Assembly: GCF_030580655.1 (NCBI RefSeq)
Contig: NZ_JAUQTB010000007.1
Location: forward strand, 62,001-126,000
Direction of reading: 5' to 3'
Length of the DNA: 64,000 nucleotides
Source of the DNA: Paenibacillus lacisoli
Lineage (GTDB): Bacteria; Bacillota; Bacilli; Paenibacillales; Paenibacillaceae
Made by a program: the position numbers and the translations under genes. Below the pieces are notes generated by a model. That model worked only from the letters and a program-made list of their open reading frames with translations. It was not told where the DNA came from and did no database searches. This document shows positions 8,437 to 17,496 of this stretch, in pieces. Every line of letters starts with the position of its first letter. Positions within the stretch are counted from its first letter, which is position 1.

Positions 8437-8838
8437 ATGAGAAAATGGCTGATTGTTCTGATAAGCTGCATGCTGTTCGCCGTGCTGGCCGCCTGCGCCC
8501 AGAAGGAAGCTGCATCCTCCAATGACACTGCCTCCAGCCAAGGAGTAACGGATACAGGTGCTGCTCCAAGTGAAGAGCTTATTATTAAGGCCAGTGACTA
8601 TCAATTTGATCAACCGGAATATCATCTCAAAAAAGGCGTACCTGTTAAGGTCGTGCTGCAAAATGAGAGCGGAGAGCACGGAGTGATCGTGACGGGTCTG
8701 GATCTGCAGCTGGATTCAAGCCAGAGTTCCAAAGTCATTACACCGGACAAGGCCGGTGAATATGTTATGCACTGCTCAGTTTTCTGTGGTTCCGGCCACA
8801 ATGCTATGGCTGCTAAAATTATCGTTGACGATAACTAG
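8437..8838 (+). CDS. Cupredoxin lipoprotein with CuA-type copper site
   Basis: A 133-residue lipoprotein. Residues 1-20 are a lipoprotein signal ending in the lipobox LAAC (Cys20). A low-complexity linker (21-45) leads to a single cupredoxin domain (48-133). The ligands His81, Cys113, Cys117, His121 and Met124 (motif CSVFCGSGHNAM) match the binuclear CuA site of cytochrome c oxidase subunit II, but the subunit II membrane helices are absent and there is no oxidase gene nearby. Start ATG 8437 is preferred over ATG 8431 because AAGGGG is 8 bases upstream. Likely an extracytoplasmic electron carrier, copper chaperone or oxidase assembly factor. Followed by a terminator. Confidence 0.8.
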   Translation: MRKWLIVLISCMLFAVLAACAQKEAASSNDTASSQGVTDTGAAPSEELIIKASDYQFDQPEYHLKKGVPVKVVLQNESGEHGVIVTGLDLQLDSSQSSKVITPDKAGEYVMHCSVFCGSGHNAMAAKIIVDDN

Positions 8839-8875
8839 TCACCTGGATAGACATTTATACTGACCTGCAGCAAAT

Positions 8876-8920
8876 AAGGGTGTTCTGCGGACAGCGCTGC
8901 TGTTCACGGAACACCCTTTC
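8876..8920. terminator. Terminator after the cupredoxin gene
   Basis: AAGGGTGTTC (8876-8885) pairs with GAACACCCTT (8909-8918) with a loop containing a smaller hairpin. It lies between two convergent genes and can act for both strands, although its T-runs are short. Confidence 0.7.
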
Positions 8921-8942
8921 TGTATTGATCAGGCGCCGGGAC

Positions 8943-11189
8943 TCAGCTCTGATCCTGCTCAATCAATTCAATCCACTCGTTATACTCCACCTGAAGTTTG
9001 GCGTACTCTTCCTGCAGTTGTTCATGATCCTCTGACAGCTTGGCCGCCTTCTCCTGTTCCATCCCCATCTGTACTTCCAGCAAACGGAGCTGGTGAGCCG
9101 TCATTTCGTAGCTTTGACCGATCTGGTCCAGCTGCTCCTGAAGGCGGTCCCGCTCTTCGCGAACTCGATCCCGTTCGGCAGCGGCAGCCGCCTTTTCTTC
9201 CTCCAGCTCACGCTGACCACGCTCAAGCACGTCCAGACGCTCGGTTCCTGCCGCAGCTTCCCGCTGCCAGGACAGGATTTCTTCGTGGAGACGGGATTCT
9301 GCTTCCTGAAACTCCGCCGAACGGGCAGCCAGGTCCTCATATTTGACCTGCCACTCGAGCGCCTCATCTTCCACCTGGGCCAGCTGCTGTCCTCGTGAGA
9401 GCAGCTCTTCCTGCAAGCGCTCCATCTGATCACGGAGTTCCTCCAGCTGACGCGAACTCTCCTGTCCTGCATTCTCCAGCTCAGCCAGCACCTTCTCCTT
9501 CTGCTGCAGCTGGACAGCCGCAGCAGAAGCGCGTTCGTCTGCCTGTCTTACTTCTTGCTGCAGGCGCTGTGTACGGCTCTCCAGCTCTTGTGTGAGCTCT
9601 CGCACCCGTTTGCTCTCCAGCTCTGCATGTTCTTCAACGTCCTTCAGCTGCTCGCGGGAAGTCTGAAGTTCACTTTGCAGCTGCTCCTGTTCTTCCCGGG
9701 TTTCCAATATTTGAAGTTCGAGTTCCTCCATCTGCTTGTGCTGTTCCTGAGCCTGCTGCCGGGCCGCAGCCTCAGCATCGGCCAGCAGCGACATTTCGCT
9801 CTGCAGCTTGCGGACAGATACATGCGCCTGCTCCAGCAGCTTCTGCAGCTTCCGCTGTTCCTCTTCTGCACGTTCGGCAGCCTGCTCCAGCTGCATCCGC
9901 TGCCCTTCCATCTCGGCACAGCGCGCTTTCAGCTCGGAAGCTTCATTCAATGCAGCCTGTTCGCGCTGCGCAGATGCCTCGAGACGCTCCTGTGCAGCCT
10001 CATATTCCTGTTCCGCAGCCGTCAGCTGATGCTGTACCGCCGTGAGCTGTTGCTGGAGCTGGCCGTGCTCCGCTTGCTGCTGCTGCAGCCTTTGTTCCAG
10101 CTCCTCCATCTGCTCCAGATACTCATCTTCCAGCGACTTCATCTCCGTCAGCTTCTCTGCAAGCTGGCGTTCAGCCGCCTGCCGCTTCTCCCGGGCTTCG
10201 GCCAGCTCGTCCTCTGCCGCCGACTTGCCCGTCTGCAGCTCCTGCAGCCGGTCCTCAGCGGCCGCCCGCGAACGGGCCGCCGCTTCTCTCTCGTTCTCCA
10301 GCTCGGACTGGAGACGATCCAGTTCCTGCTGAAGCGCCTGCTCAGCATCGGTATGTGCTGCCTTCAGCTCTTCACGCAGCTTCGCCCCTTCCGCCTCCAG
10401 CCTCGAGCGGAACTCCTCCTCCGCATGCTTCAGCTTCGCTTCCGCCTGGCTCTGGGCTGCTGCCAGCTTGGCAGCCGACTGCTCGTTGGCGGCCTTCAGT
10501 TCCCGGGCCGCCTGATCATTCGCCTGCTGCAAGGCTGCAGCCGCCTGGCCCTGCTGCTTCTGCAGTCCGGAAGCAGCCTCCTTGCGTACCGCTGCCAGCT
10601 CCTGGGCAGCGGCTTCCCGCGCCTGCTGCAGAGCCGCAGCCGCCTCCTGCTTCGCCTTCACCATGGCCTGCTCATGCTCCTCGCGGAGCTTCTGCAGGGC
10701 GGCTTCGGCCCGGGCGCTCAGTTCCTCCTCCTGACGCGCCGCAGCCTGCTGCTGTTCCTGCAGCTGCTGCTTCAGGGCCTCGTTCTCTTCGCGCACCGTC
10801 TGCAATTCCTGAACAGATTGCAGCAGTGCCGTCTCCTTCGCCTCTTCCAGCTGGGCGACCGATTGCTGGAGCTCCGCGTACTTCGCCTCCGCTTCGGCCA
10901 GTTTCTCCTGATAGCGGGTCAGATCCCGGCGCATTTCCGTTCGCTCACCGGTGAGCATCTTAAGCTCTTTTACGGTATCCTGATGCTGAATCGCTTCCTC
11001 GGCCATATGAACAGCAGCAAGCACTGCGATTCGCGGCAGATCAAGCCGGGAATGACTCTTGGAGATCGCATGCATGCGCTCATCCACATAACTGGCTACC
11101 TGTTTCATATAATCCATACTGCTGCCAACAAGTTTATAGGAAGTCCCGTAGATGTCTACGGTGACACGTGTACGATCCGGTGTAGTCAC
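8943..11189 (-). CDS. zapA: ZapA cell division protein fused to a giant coiled coil
   Basis: Residues 1-85 are a complete ZapA domain: TRVTVDIYGTSYKLVG, then MKQVASYVDERM, and a dimerisation helix IAVLAAVHMAEEAIQ. ZapA normally ends near residue 85-100 and bundles FtsZ filaments. Here it continues for more than 640 residues of heptad-like coiled coil rich in Glu, Gln, Ala, Leu and Arg with almost no Pro, Gly, Trp or Cys over long stretches; Ala-rich repeats occupy about 150-290. No terminal domain follows. The gene lies downstream of pheST, the usual Bacillales site of zapA. ATG 11189 follows AGGAGGGCACTATTTG. A single open frame with no frameshift suggests a real fusion or extension. Confidence 0.8.
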   Translation of the reverse strand: MTTPDRTRVTVDIYGTSYKLVGSSMDYMKQVASYVDERMHAISKSHSRLDLPRIAVLAAVHMAEEAIQHQDTVKELKMLTGERTEMRRDLTRYQEKLAEAEAKYAELQQSVAQLEEAKETALLQSVQELQTVREENEALKQQLQEQQQAAARQEEELSARAEAALQKLREEHEQAMVKAKQEAAAALQQAREAAAQELAAVRKEAASGLQKQQGQAAAALQQANDQAARELKAANEQSAAKLAAAQSQAEAKLKHAEEEFRSRLEAEGAKLREELKAAHTDAEQALQQELDRLQSELENEREAAARSRAAAEDRLQELQTGKSAAEDELAEAREKRQAAERQLAEKLTEMKSLEDEYLEQMEELEQRLQQQQAEHGQLQQQLTAVQHQLTAAEQEYEAAQERLEASAQREQAALNEASELKARCAEMEGQRMQLEQAAERAEEEQRKLQKLLEQAHVSVRKLQSEMSLLADAEAAARQQAQEQHKQMEELELQILETREEQEQLQSELQTSREQLKDVEEHAELESKRVRELTQELESRTQRLQQEVRQADERASAAAVQLQQKEKVLAELENAGQESSRQLEELRDQMERLQEELLSRGQQLAQVEDEALEWQVKYEDLAARSAEFQEAESRLHEEILSWQREAAAGTERLDVLERGQRELEEEKAAAAAERDRVREERDRLQEQLDQIGQSYEMTAHQLRLLEVQMGMEQEKAAKLSEDHEQLQEEYAKLQVEYNEWIELIEQDQS

Positions 11190-11408
11190 AAATAGTGCCC
11201 TCCTTCATTTCTGTATGTAGATTCTTGGGTGTAAGGTTCCTTGCAATTGCTCTATATTGAATACCGCAAGACGGCGGCAGTCGATTCCATAGGCTAATCT
11301 TACGAAAAAACCCGTTATGCTGTCCAAATATACGATACTTTATTTCAGGCCGCAGTGTCCACTTTCCCTTAGATCCAAAAGAAATCTGCCGGTGCCGTCA
11401 TAGACAAA

Positions 11409-11449
11409 AAGCTGCAGCGAACCCTGTCTTACAAGATTCGTTGCAGCTT
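11409..11449 (-). terminator. Terminator of the pheST operon
   Basis: AAGCTGCAGCGAA (11409-11421) pairs with TTCGTTGCAGCTT (11437-11449), one mismatch. On the minus strand it is followed by TTTTTGTC. It separates pheT from zapA, so zapA needs its own promoter within 11190-11408, where I see no confident match. Confidence 0.85.
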
Positions 11450-11462
11450 CTTTTAATTCCTT

Positions 11463-13910
11463 CTATTTTCTCAGCTGGGCATCAAAAGTTTGTTCCAGCG
11501 TCTCAACGACTTTGGCATGCGCACTGGTTACTTCTTCATCGGTCAATGTACGCTCGGCATGACGGTAGAGGAGAGAGATCGCAATACTCTTCTTGTCTTC
11601 GCCCAGTTTGGCACCTGTGAATACATCAAAGACCTGCACATTCTGCAGCAGTTCGCCTGCAGTATCACGGATCACGGCCAGCAGTTGACCCGCCTCGACG
11701 CCGCGGTCTACCACAACAGCAATATCACGCTCGACAGCAGGGAAACGCGGTAGCTCACGGTAGTGGACATCATAATCCGCCTGCTCCACCAGAGGTACGA
11801 GCAGCAGCTCGGCCAGGTACGTATCAGGCAGATCATAAGACTGCTGCAGCTCCGGATGCAGCTGACCCAGCGTACCGATCAGCTTGCGGCCCGATGCCTG
11901 CTCCAGGTAAAGGCTCGCAGAACGTCCGGGATGATAACCTTCCGGCTGATCTGCAGCATAGGTCACCTTCTGATCCAGGCCCAAATAGGAAACAAGCGTC
12001 TCCACTGCACCCTTCAAATCAAAGAAATCCACCTTCTCGGCACCGATATTCCACTGCTTCTCGCGACGGTTACCGTTCAGAAGCAGGCTGAGCACCATCG
12101 TCTCCTGGGGCTGCTTTGTCAGCTGTTCTTCCTCGCTGTAAAAAATGCTGCCGATCTCGAACAAGGCCAGATTATCCTGCTTCCGGTTCATATTATAAAC
12201 CGCAGTGTCCAACATTTGCGGCAGTACGCTCTTACGCAGGACACTTCGTTCTTCACTCATTGGCATAGCCAGCTTTACCGCATGCGATCCTGCCGTAAGA
12301 GACGGGAACTGATCCGCTTGTGCAGGGTTCACGAAGGAATAGCTGATCATCTCCTGCCAGCCCGCGTGGGTCAGCAGACTGCGCAGCGAGCGGCGCAGGG
12401 ACTGTGAACGGGTCAAGGCGCCCGGTGTTGTCGGTCCCTCAATTGCAGTTGTAGGAATATTGTCATAGCCGTGCAGACGGGCCACTTCTTCAATCAGGTC
12501 CACATCCAGGGTAATATCGCCGCGGCGTGTTGGCACTTCCACTTCCAATAAGCCCTGGCCGGCATCGCCGCAGTTGAAGTGCAGGCGTCCGAAGATCGCT
12601 TTTACCTCGAGCAGGGACAATTCCGTACCCAGGTAGCGGTTCAGCTTATCTAGGGACAGCTTGATGACACTGCCTGTGCTCGGCATAGAAGAGCTTTCCA
12701 CAATGCCCTCGTGAACGGTTCCGCCGGCATAACGCTGCAGCAGGGCAGCAGCACGATTCAGGGCAGGAATAACTGCACCCGGGTCGACTTCCTTCTCAAA
12801 ACGCAGGCTGGATTCAGAACGAAGACCCAGCTGGCGGGACGTTTTGCGCACAGTTCCGCCGTCAAATTTCGCAGATTCGAGCAGAATGTTAACCGTCTCA
12901 CCGGTGACTTCGGAATTAGCACCGCCCATCACACCAGCCAGCGCAACCGGCTTGGTACCATCTGTTATCAGCAGCATATGCGGCTCCAGCTTGCGTTCCT
13001 GACCATCCAGGGTAACCATCGTTTCGCCTTCACGGGCGAAGCGTACTTCAATATGGCCGTTGTCCAGCTGGTCTGCGTCGAACGCATGCAGCGGCTGTCC
13101 GTATTCCAGCATGACATAGTTGGTGACGTCGACCACATTGCTGATCGGACGGATACCGGCTGCCATTAGACGATTCTGCATCCAGAGCGGGGAGGGACCA
13201 ACCTTGACATTCGTAATATAACGGGCAGCATAGTGTACGCAGGCTTCAGTCGCAGAGACCTCCACAGAAATACGGGAAGAAGCCGGGTCACTGACCTCGA
13301 CCAGATCCTTGTCAGCTGGCTGCAGAGCAAGATCTCGGCCCAGAATGGCACTTACTTCATAAGCGGCACCATGCATGCTCAGGCAATCTGAACGGTTCGG
13401 CGTCAGATCGAACTTGAGCACGCTGTCGTTCAGGCCAAGAACTTCCGTAATGGGGGTACCGATCTGCGTATCTTCCGGGAGCACAAGAATCCCTTCCTGC
13501 TGTTCCTTCGGCAGAAGCTTGTCGTTCATGCCCAGCTCTTTGGCGGAACAAATCATCCCCATGGATATGACACCGCGCAGCTTCGCTTTTTTGATATCCA
13601 GCCCACCTGGAAGCTTTGCGCCCACAAGCGCAACAGGGACCTTTTGTCCGGCATCCACATTTTTGGCACCACATACGATTTGCAGCTCTTCATCCAGTCC
13701 GGCATCTACGATACATACGTTCAGCTTGTCGGCATCCGGATGCTTTTCTTTACTTTTAACAAAGCCTACAACCACATGGGTAATCCCTTTATTCCGGTTC
13801 TCGATCTCATCGATTTCAATACCGGCACGGGTGATTTTCTCAGCCAGCTCTTCAGGTGACACCTGGTCCAGCGATATATATTCAGACAGCCATTCGGTTG
13901 ATACTTTCAT
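11463..13910 (-). CDS. pheT: Phenylalanine-tRNA ligase beta subunit
   Basis: An 815-residue PheT of the usual length. Domain order: N-terminal part, OB-fold EMAP-like tRNA-binding domain (about 40-150, VVGFVKSKEKHPDADKLNVC), B3/B4 editing domain (about 210-385), B5 (about 405-475, GDITLDVDLIEEVARLHGYD), catalytic-like core and C-terminal ferredoxin-fold anticodon-binding domain (about 720-815, LPRFPAVERDIAVVVD). With PheS it forms the alpha2-beta2 enzyme charging tRNA-Phe in the cytoplasm; PheT contributes tRNA binding and hydrolysis of mischarged Tyr-tRNA. AAGGAAG precedes ATG 13910. It lies 60 bases after pheS and is controlled by the same T-box leader. Confidence 0.97.
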   Translation of the reverse strand: MKVSTEWLSEYISLDQVSPEELAEKITRAGIEIDEIENRNKGITHVVVGFVKSKEKHPDADKLNVCIVDAGLDEELQIVCGAKNVDAGQKVPVALVGAKLPGGLDIKKAKLRGVISMGMICSAKELGMNDKLLPKEQQEGILVLPEDTQIGTPITEVLGLNDSVLKFDLTPNRSDCLSMHGAAYEVSAILGRDLALQPADKDLVEVSDPASSRISVEVSATEACVHYAARYITNVKVGPSPLWMQNRLMAAGIRPISNVVDVTNYVMLEYGQPLHAFDADQLDNGHIEVRFAREGETMVTLDGQERKLEPHMLLITDGTKPVALAGVMGGANSEVTGETVNILLESAKFDGGTVRKTSRQLGLRSESSLRFEKEVDPGAVIPALNRAAALLQRYAGGTVHEGIVESSSMPSTGSVIKLSLDKLNRYLGTELSLLEVKAIFGRLHFNCGDAGQGLLEVEVPTRRGDITLDVDLIEEVARLHGYDNIPTTAIEGPTTPGALTRSQSLRRSLRSLLTHAGWQEMISYSFVNPAQADQFPSLTAGSHAVKLAMPMSEERSVLRKSVLPQMLDTAVYNMNRKQDNLALFEIGSIFYSEEEQLTKQPQETMVLSLLLNGNRREKQWNIGAEKVDFFDLKGAVETLVSYLGLDQKVTYAADQPEGYHPGRSASLYLEQASGRKLIGTLGQLHPELQQSYDLPDTYLAELLLVPLVEQADYDVHYRELPRFPAVERDIAVVVDRGVEAGQLLAVIRDTAGELLQNVQVFDVFTGAKLGEDKKSIAISLLYRHAERTLTDEEVTSAHAKVVETLEQTFDAQLRK

Positions 13911-13970
13911 TGAGGATCACACTTCCTTTATGTTCTATTGTTTGGCTCCATGACAGGCTTCAACCTGTCC

Positions 13971-14990
13971 TTAGATTTGTGCGAACTGCTTCAGGAACGC
14001 CATATCGCTGTTGTAGAAATGACGAATATCGTCAATGCCGTACTTCAGGATTGCGACACGCTCAACACCGATTCCGAATGCAAATCCGCTGTAAACCTCC
14101 GGATCATATCCGCCCATCTCCAGCACTTTCGGATGCACCATGCCGCAGCCCAGAATTTCGAGCCATTTTGGTTCCTCCCCCTTACCTGCCTGAACATAAG
14201 AGATATCCACTTCTGCACTTGGCTCAGTGAAAGGGAAAAAGCTTGGACGCATACGGATTTGAGTCTGTGGACCAAACAATTCACGCATAAATTGCAGAAG
14301 TGTTCCTTTAAGATCGCTCATGCGGATGTCCTTGCCGATCACAATGCCTTCAATCTGGTTGAACTGGAAGGAGTGTGTGGCATCATCATCGTCACGGCGG
14401 TATACCTTACCTGGGCAGATCACTTTAACAGGCACTTCGCCTTCCATGGACTGCATCGTTCTGACCTGAACCGGAGAGGTATGGGTGCGCATGAGAATAT
14501 CTTCCGTAATATAGAAGGAATCCTGCATATCACGTGCCGGGTGGTTCTTCGGCAGATTCAGCGCTTCGAAGTTAAAGTAATCCGTCTCCACTTCCGGGCC
14601 TTCTGCCACACGGTATCCCATACCTACGAAAATATCCTCGATCTCCTGAATGACTTTGTTCAGCGGATGAATGCCGCCCTGCTCCAGCTTGCGACCAGGC
14701 AGCGTGACGTCGACCTTCTCTGCCTGCAGACGCTGCTGTGTCTCTGCACGCTGGAATGCCTGCTGTTTGCTCTCGATGACTTCCTCGATCGCACCGCGCA
14801 CATCATTGGCCACTTGACCGATGACCGGACGTTCCTCAGCGCTTAGTGCGCCCATACCACGCAGTATCTCGGTTAGCGCGCCCTTTTTCCCCAAATATTT
14901 GACACGCAGATCATTTAAGGTCTGCGGGTCGTTCACTCCCTGCAGTTGTTCCAGCGCTTCATGCTTCAATGCTTCCAAACGTTCTTTCAT
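13971..14990 (-). CDS. pheS: Phenylalanine-tRNA ligase alpha subunit
   Basis: A 339-residue PheS. An N-terminal coiled-coil arm that binds tRNA (1-85) precedes the class II catalytic domain with motif 2 (FRNDAxD-type region around [21 protein letters not shown]) and motif 3 ([18 protein letters not shown] near the C-terminus). ATG 14990 is chosen because AAAGGGGGC lies upstream; the longer reading to 15062 has no ribosome binding site and would run into the T-box terminator. Makes Phe-AMP and charges tRNA-Phe. First gene of pheST. Confidence 0.97.
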   Translation of the reverse strand: MKERLEALKHEALEQLQGVNDPQTLNDLRVKYLGKKGALTEILRGMGALSAEERPVIGQVANDVRGAIEEVIESKQQAFQRAETQQRLQAEKVDVTLPGRKLEQGGIHPLNKVIQEIEDIFVGMGYRVAEGPEVETDYFNFEALNLPKNHPARDMQDSFYITEDILMRTHTSPVQVRTMQSMEGEVPVKVICPGKVYRRDDDDATHSFQFNQIEGIVIGKDIRMSDLKGTLLQFMRELFGPQTQIRMRPSFFPFTEPSAEVDISYVQAGKGEEPKWLEILGCGMVHPKVLEMGGYDPEVYSGFAFGIGVERVAILKYGIDDIRHFYNSDMAFLKQFAQI

Positions 14991-15072
14991 GGTGCAGCTG
15001 CCCCCTTTAATAATTTTCATCCGGCGTACCCGCCTGGTCATGGTACTGATCTCTGTCATCATGCTGACAAAT

Positions 15073-15367
15073 ACAAAAAAAGGCCTTTTCTCCCTATAAA
15101 GGGACGAAAAGACCGTGGTACCACCCTAATTAGATATCCGGCAGCCTGCCGGGTATCTCACTTAACACGCGGTAACGGGCGTGAAACGGTACCTCCTACG
15201 CACTGACCTCACGGCCGCTTCAGAGAACTGCTAAGGAGTGAATTTCGGCAGCCCGCCTGATCGCAAAGACGCTCTCAATCCATGGCGTCTCTTCCCTGTC
15301 CGAAGCTGCTGCTTACTTGTCTCCATCACTGCATTTATTCATATGCGGACTCTATGCCGCGTCATTA
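15073..15367 (-). ncRNA. T-box leader of pheST, Phe (UUC) specifier
   Basis: The minus-strand leader contains the T-box core AATTAGGGTGGTACCACGG (15113-15131) followed by a terminator hairpin with a run of T (15073-15112). An upstream stem I region carries GAAATTCACTCC, in which TTC followed by A is at the position expected for the specifier; TTC is a Phe codon. Uncharged tRNA-Phe pairing with the specifier and the T-box bulge would favour the antiterminator and so raise pheST expression. The leader runs from the promoter to just before pheS. Confidence 0.9.
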
Positions 15368-15374
15368 CTGCATC

Positions 15375-15403
15375 ATTATAAGCAAATCCGCCAAGAATGG
15401 CAA
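15375..15403 (-). promoter_or_regulatory. Sigma-A promoter of pheST
   Basis: Minus strand TTGCCA (15398-15403), 17-base spacer, TATAAT (15375-15380). Predicted start near 15367, immediately upstream of the T-box stem I. Confidence 0.75.
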
Positions 15404-15434
15404 GGGTCATTCACCGCCTTCAGGCATATTCCGG

Positions 15435-17330
15435 TTAATCGGTCCGGAGCCGCACCAATTTCGCCTGGATCACCCGGATCTCTTCCAACAGGGCATGATT
15501 CACGCCATTGTCAACATTCACTGCAGCGTCCGGGAGTTCAGTAAACTCCATCTGGCTCAGCAGTTCATTTAACCGCCATTCCAGCCGCATCGCCTCGTCG
15601 TCATCTTCACGGCGGGCGAGGGCGCGTGAGCGTGTTGGTTCGAGCGCCTCCAGCTCCTCTACACTGCCTTCAAAAAGGCTCCAGTCCCCGCCTGCCGACA
15701 GATCGAGCAGACGATTGGCGGTTCTTCGCACCAGCATCCGGTCATGGGATACGAGCACAACCGCTCCGTCATAACTTTGCAGGACGTCCTCCATAACCTG
15801 ACGGGTGTCTATATCCAGATAATTGGTCGGCTCGTCAAGCACAAGCAGGTTTGAACCGCCAAAGTACAGGTGGATAAAAGCGGCACGGCACTTTTCTCCC
15901 ATGCTCAGGTCCCCGATCGTCCGGTACACGTCCTCCCTTGTGAACAGGAAGCATCCCAGGATCGTTCGCGCCTCGGTCTGAGTCATGGATGGCAGGAGCA
16001 GCAGGCTGTCCAGCAGCGTAAGGTACAGCGGCAGATCTTCCAGCAGCTGTGAGAAATAACCGATCTTCAGCTGGGGATGCAGACGCACGCCGCCGCCGGT
16101 TGGTTCCAGCCGCCCTGTAATCAGCTTAAGCAGTGTGCTCTTGCCGGAACCATTGGCACCTCTAACCGCAATTACATCCCCTCTGCCCACATTCAGATTC
16201 ACTCCACATATGATCGGGCTCTGATCAGCAGCATAGGCAAAATTCACCTGCTCCATTCTTACCAGATAGCGGGCCCGCAGGGAATGGGCTTCAAGATGGA
16301 GACGCAGCTTCGGGTCCTCTTTGGGCTTCTCTACCCGGTTCTGCTCAAGCCGTTCCAGCTCTTTCTCTTTGGCATGATACCTGGAAATGTTCTTATTCGC
16401 CTTCGCTTTGTAGAAGCTCTGGGTAATGCCCACCTCCACATCCGCAGCGGCCTGATGGGCCGCATGGAACCATTGCTGGTAGTTGCGGATCGTCTCTTCC
16501 AGTGCCTTGCGTGCCAGCTCTTGTTTTCTGTACTGCGCTTCCTGTTCCGTCCATTCCCTCTCTTTTTGTACACGATAAGCGCTGTAATTCCCTTTATATT
16601 TCGTTAATCCGGAAGGGCTGAGCTCGGCAATGGCTGTGGCAACACGATCTATAAATTCGCGGTCATGCGAGACGAACAGGATCGTTCCCTCATAGGCAGA
16701 CAGCTGCTGCTCCAGCCATTCCAGACTGTCTCCATCCAGATGATTCGTAGGTTCATCAAGAATCAATAATTCCGGTCTGCGTACCATCAGGGCTGCCAGC
16801 CGGACTTTGGTCTGCTGCCCTCCGCTCAGTTCACGGCAGGGTGATGTCCACAGCTGCTCAGGTATCCCCATTCGGGACAGCACCTTCTCCACTTCGGATT
16901 CCCAGGCATAACCGCCCAGCGCTTCATACCGCTCCAACCATTCTCCGTACTGTTCAAGCTCCTGCGCCTCTTCATCAGCAGCATTCATGTTCTGCATCTG
17001 CTGCAGCAGATGGTTTAGCTGTCGTTTCAACGTGTATAATTCATGACTTTCTTCCTGCACCGCCTCAAGCACCGTCCCTGCAGTCTGACCGTCTTGTTCC
17101 CGGCTTTGGCGCATCCAGCCCCACCGGTCCCGCGGGAGTACCGCTTCAATGCGGCCCTCATCCGGTTCTTCCTCTCCCATCAGAACACGCAGCAGCGTCG
17201 TCTTTCCGCAGCCATTGCGGCCAAACAGAGCAATCCGATCTCCCTTGTTTACTTCCAGATCAATATGCTCGAATACCGGCTGTCCGTCCCATTCCTTGGT
17301 TACATTTTTTATGCGAAGTATAGCTGTCAT
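15435..17330 (-). CDS. ABC-F ATPase, probable ribosome-protection type
   Basis: A 631-residue protein with two ABC domains and no membrane segments. ABC1 has Walker A GRNGCGKT (37-44), signature LSGGQ (168-172) and Walker B LDEPTNHLD (191-199). ABC2 has GANGSGKS (391-398), a deviant signature LSMGE (475-479) and LDEPTNYLD (498-506). The interdomain linker (about 245-345) is the part that reaches the peptidyl-transferase centre in ABC-F proteins. A C-terminal charged extension (about 560-631) follows. ATG 17330 has GAAAGGA 8 bases upstream. Antibiotic-resistance ABC-F proteins (Vga/Lsa/VmlR type) are typically preceded by attenuator leaders, and this gene has one. Spectrum cannot be read from sequence; a housekeeping ABC-F is the alternative. 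Confidence 0.85.
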   Translation of the reverse strand: MTAILRIKNVTKEWDGQPVFEHIDLEVNKGDRIALFGRNGCGKTTLLRVLMGEEEPDEGRIEAVLPRDRWGWMRQSREQDGQTAGTVLEAVQEESHELYTLKRQLNHLLQQMQNMNAADEEAQELEQYGEWLERYEALGGYAWESEVEKVLSRMGIPEQLWTSPCRELSGGQQTKVRLAALMVRRPELLILDEPTNHLDGDSLEWLEQQLSAYEGTILFVSHDREFIDRVATAIAELSPSGLTKYKGNYSAYRVQKEREWTEQEAQYRKQELARKALEETIRNYQQWFHAAHQAAADVEVGITQSFYKAKANKNISRYHAKEKELERLEQNRVEKPKEDPKLRLHLEAHSLRARYLVRMEQVNFAYAADQSPIICGVNLNVGRGDVIAVRGANGSGKSTLLKLITGRLEPTGGGVRLHPQLKIGYFSQLLEDLPLYLTLLDSLLLLPSMTQTEARTILGCFLFTREDVYRTIGDLSMGEKCRAAFIHLYFGGSNLLVLDEPTNYLDIDTRQVMEDVLQSYDGAVVLVSHDRMLVRRTANRLLDLSAGGDWSLFEGSVEELEALEPTRSRALARREDDDEAMRLEWRLNELLSQMEFTELPDAAVNVDNGVNHALLEEIRVIQAKLVRLRTD

Positions 17331-17360
17331 ACCTATCATCCTTTCTCTCCGGAGACAATT

Positions 17361-17386
17361 AAAAAAGACGCAGCAGCTGCTGCGCC
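17361..17386 (-). terminator. Terminator inside the ABC-F leader (attenuator)
   Basis: On the minus strand GGCGCAGC-AGCT-GCTGCGTC forms an 8-bp stem with a tetraloop and runs straight into TTTTTT. It ends only 30 bases before the ABC-F start codon and overlaps no upstream gene, so it acts as a conditional terminator of the leader rather than as an operon end. Confidence 0.75.
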
Positions 17387-17496
17387 TTCCGGAAGATCAA
17401 GGTCATATGACGATATTACGGTGTACCGAATGCATGCGAACTCGAACAAGAAGTCCGGCTTTAGCCCAACCTCTGCTTACTCATTCGTCATGATTA

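Noticed and set aside
9555-11195. 546-residue open frame on the plus strand
   Set aside because: It lies exactly antisense to the coiled-coil zapA gene. Its Leu-rich reading comes from the skewed Glu/Gln/Leu codon pattern of the real gene, and it has no ribosome binding site.
13938-14846. 302-residue open frame on the plus strand
   Set aside because: Antisense to pheS, which has the conserved motifs and a ribosome binding site; the plus-strand reading has neither.
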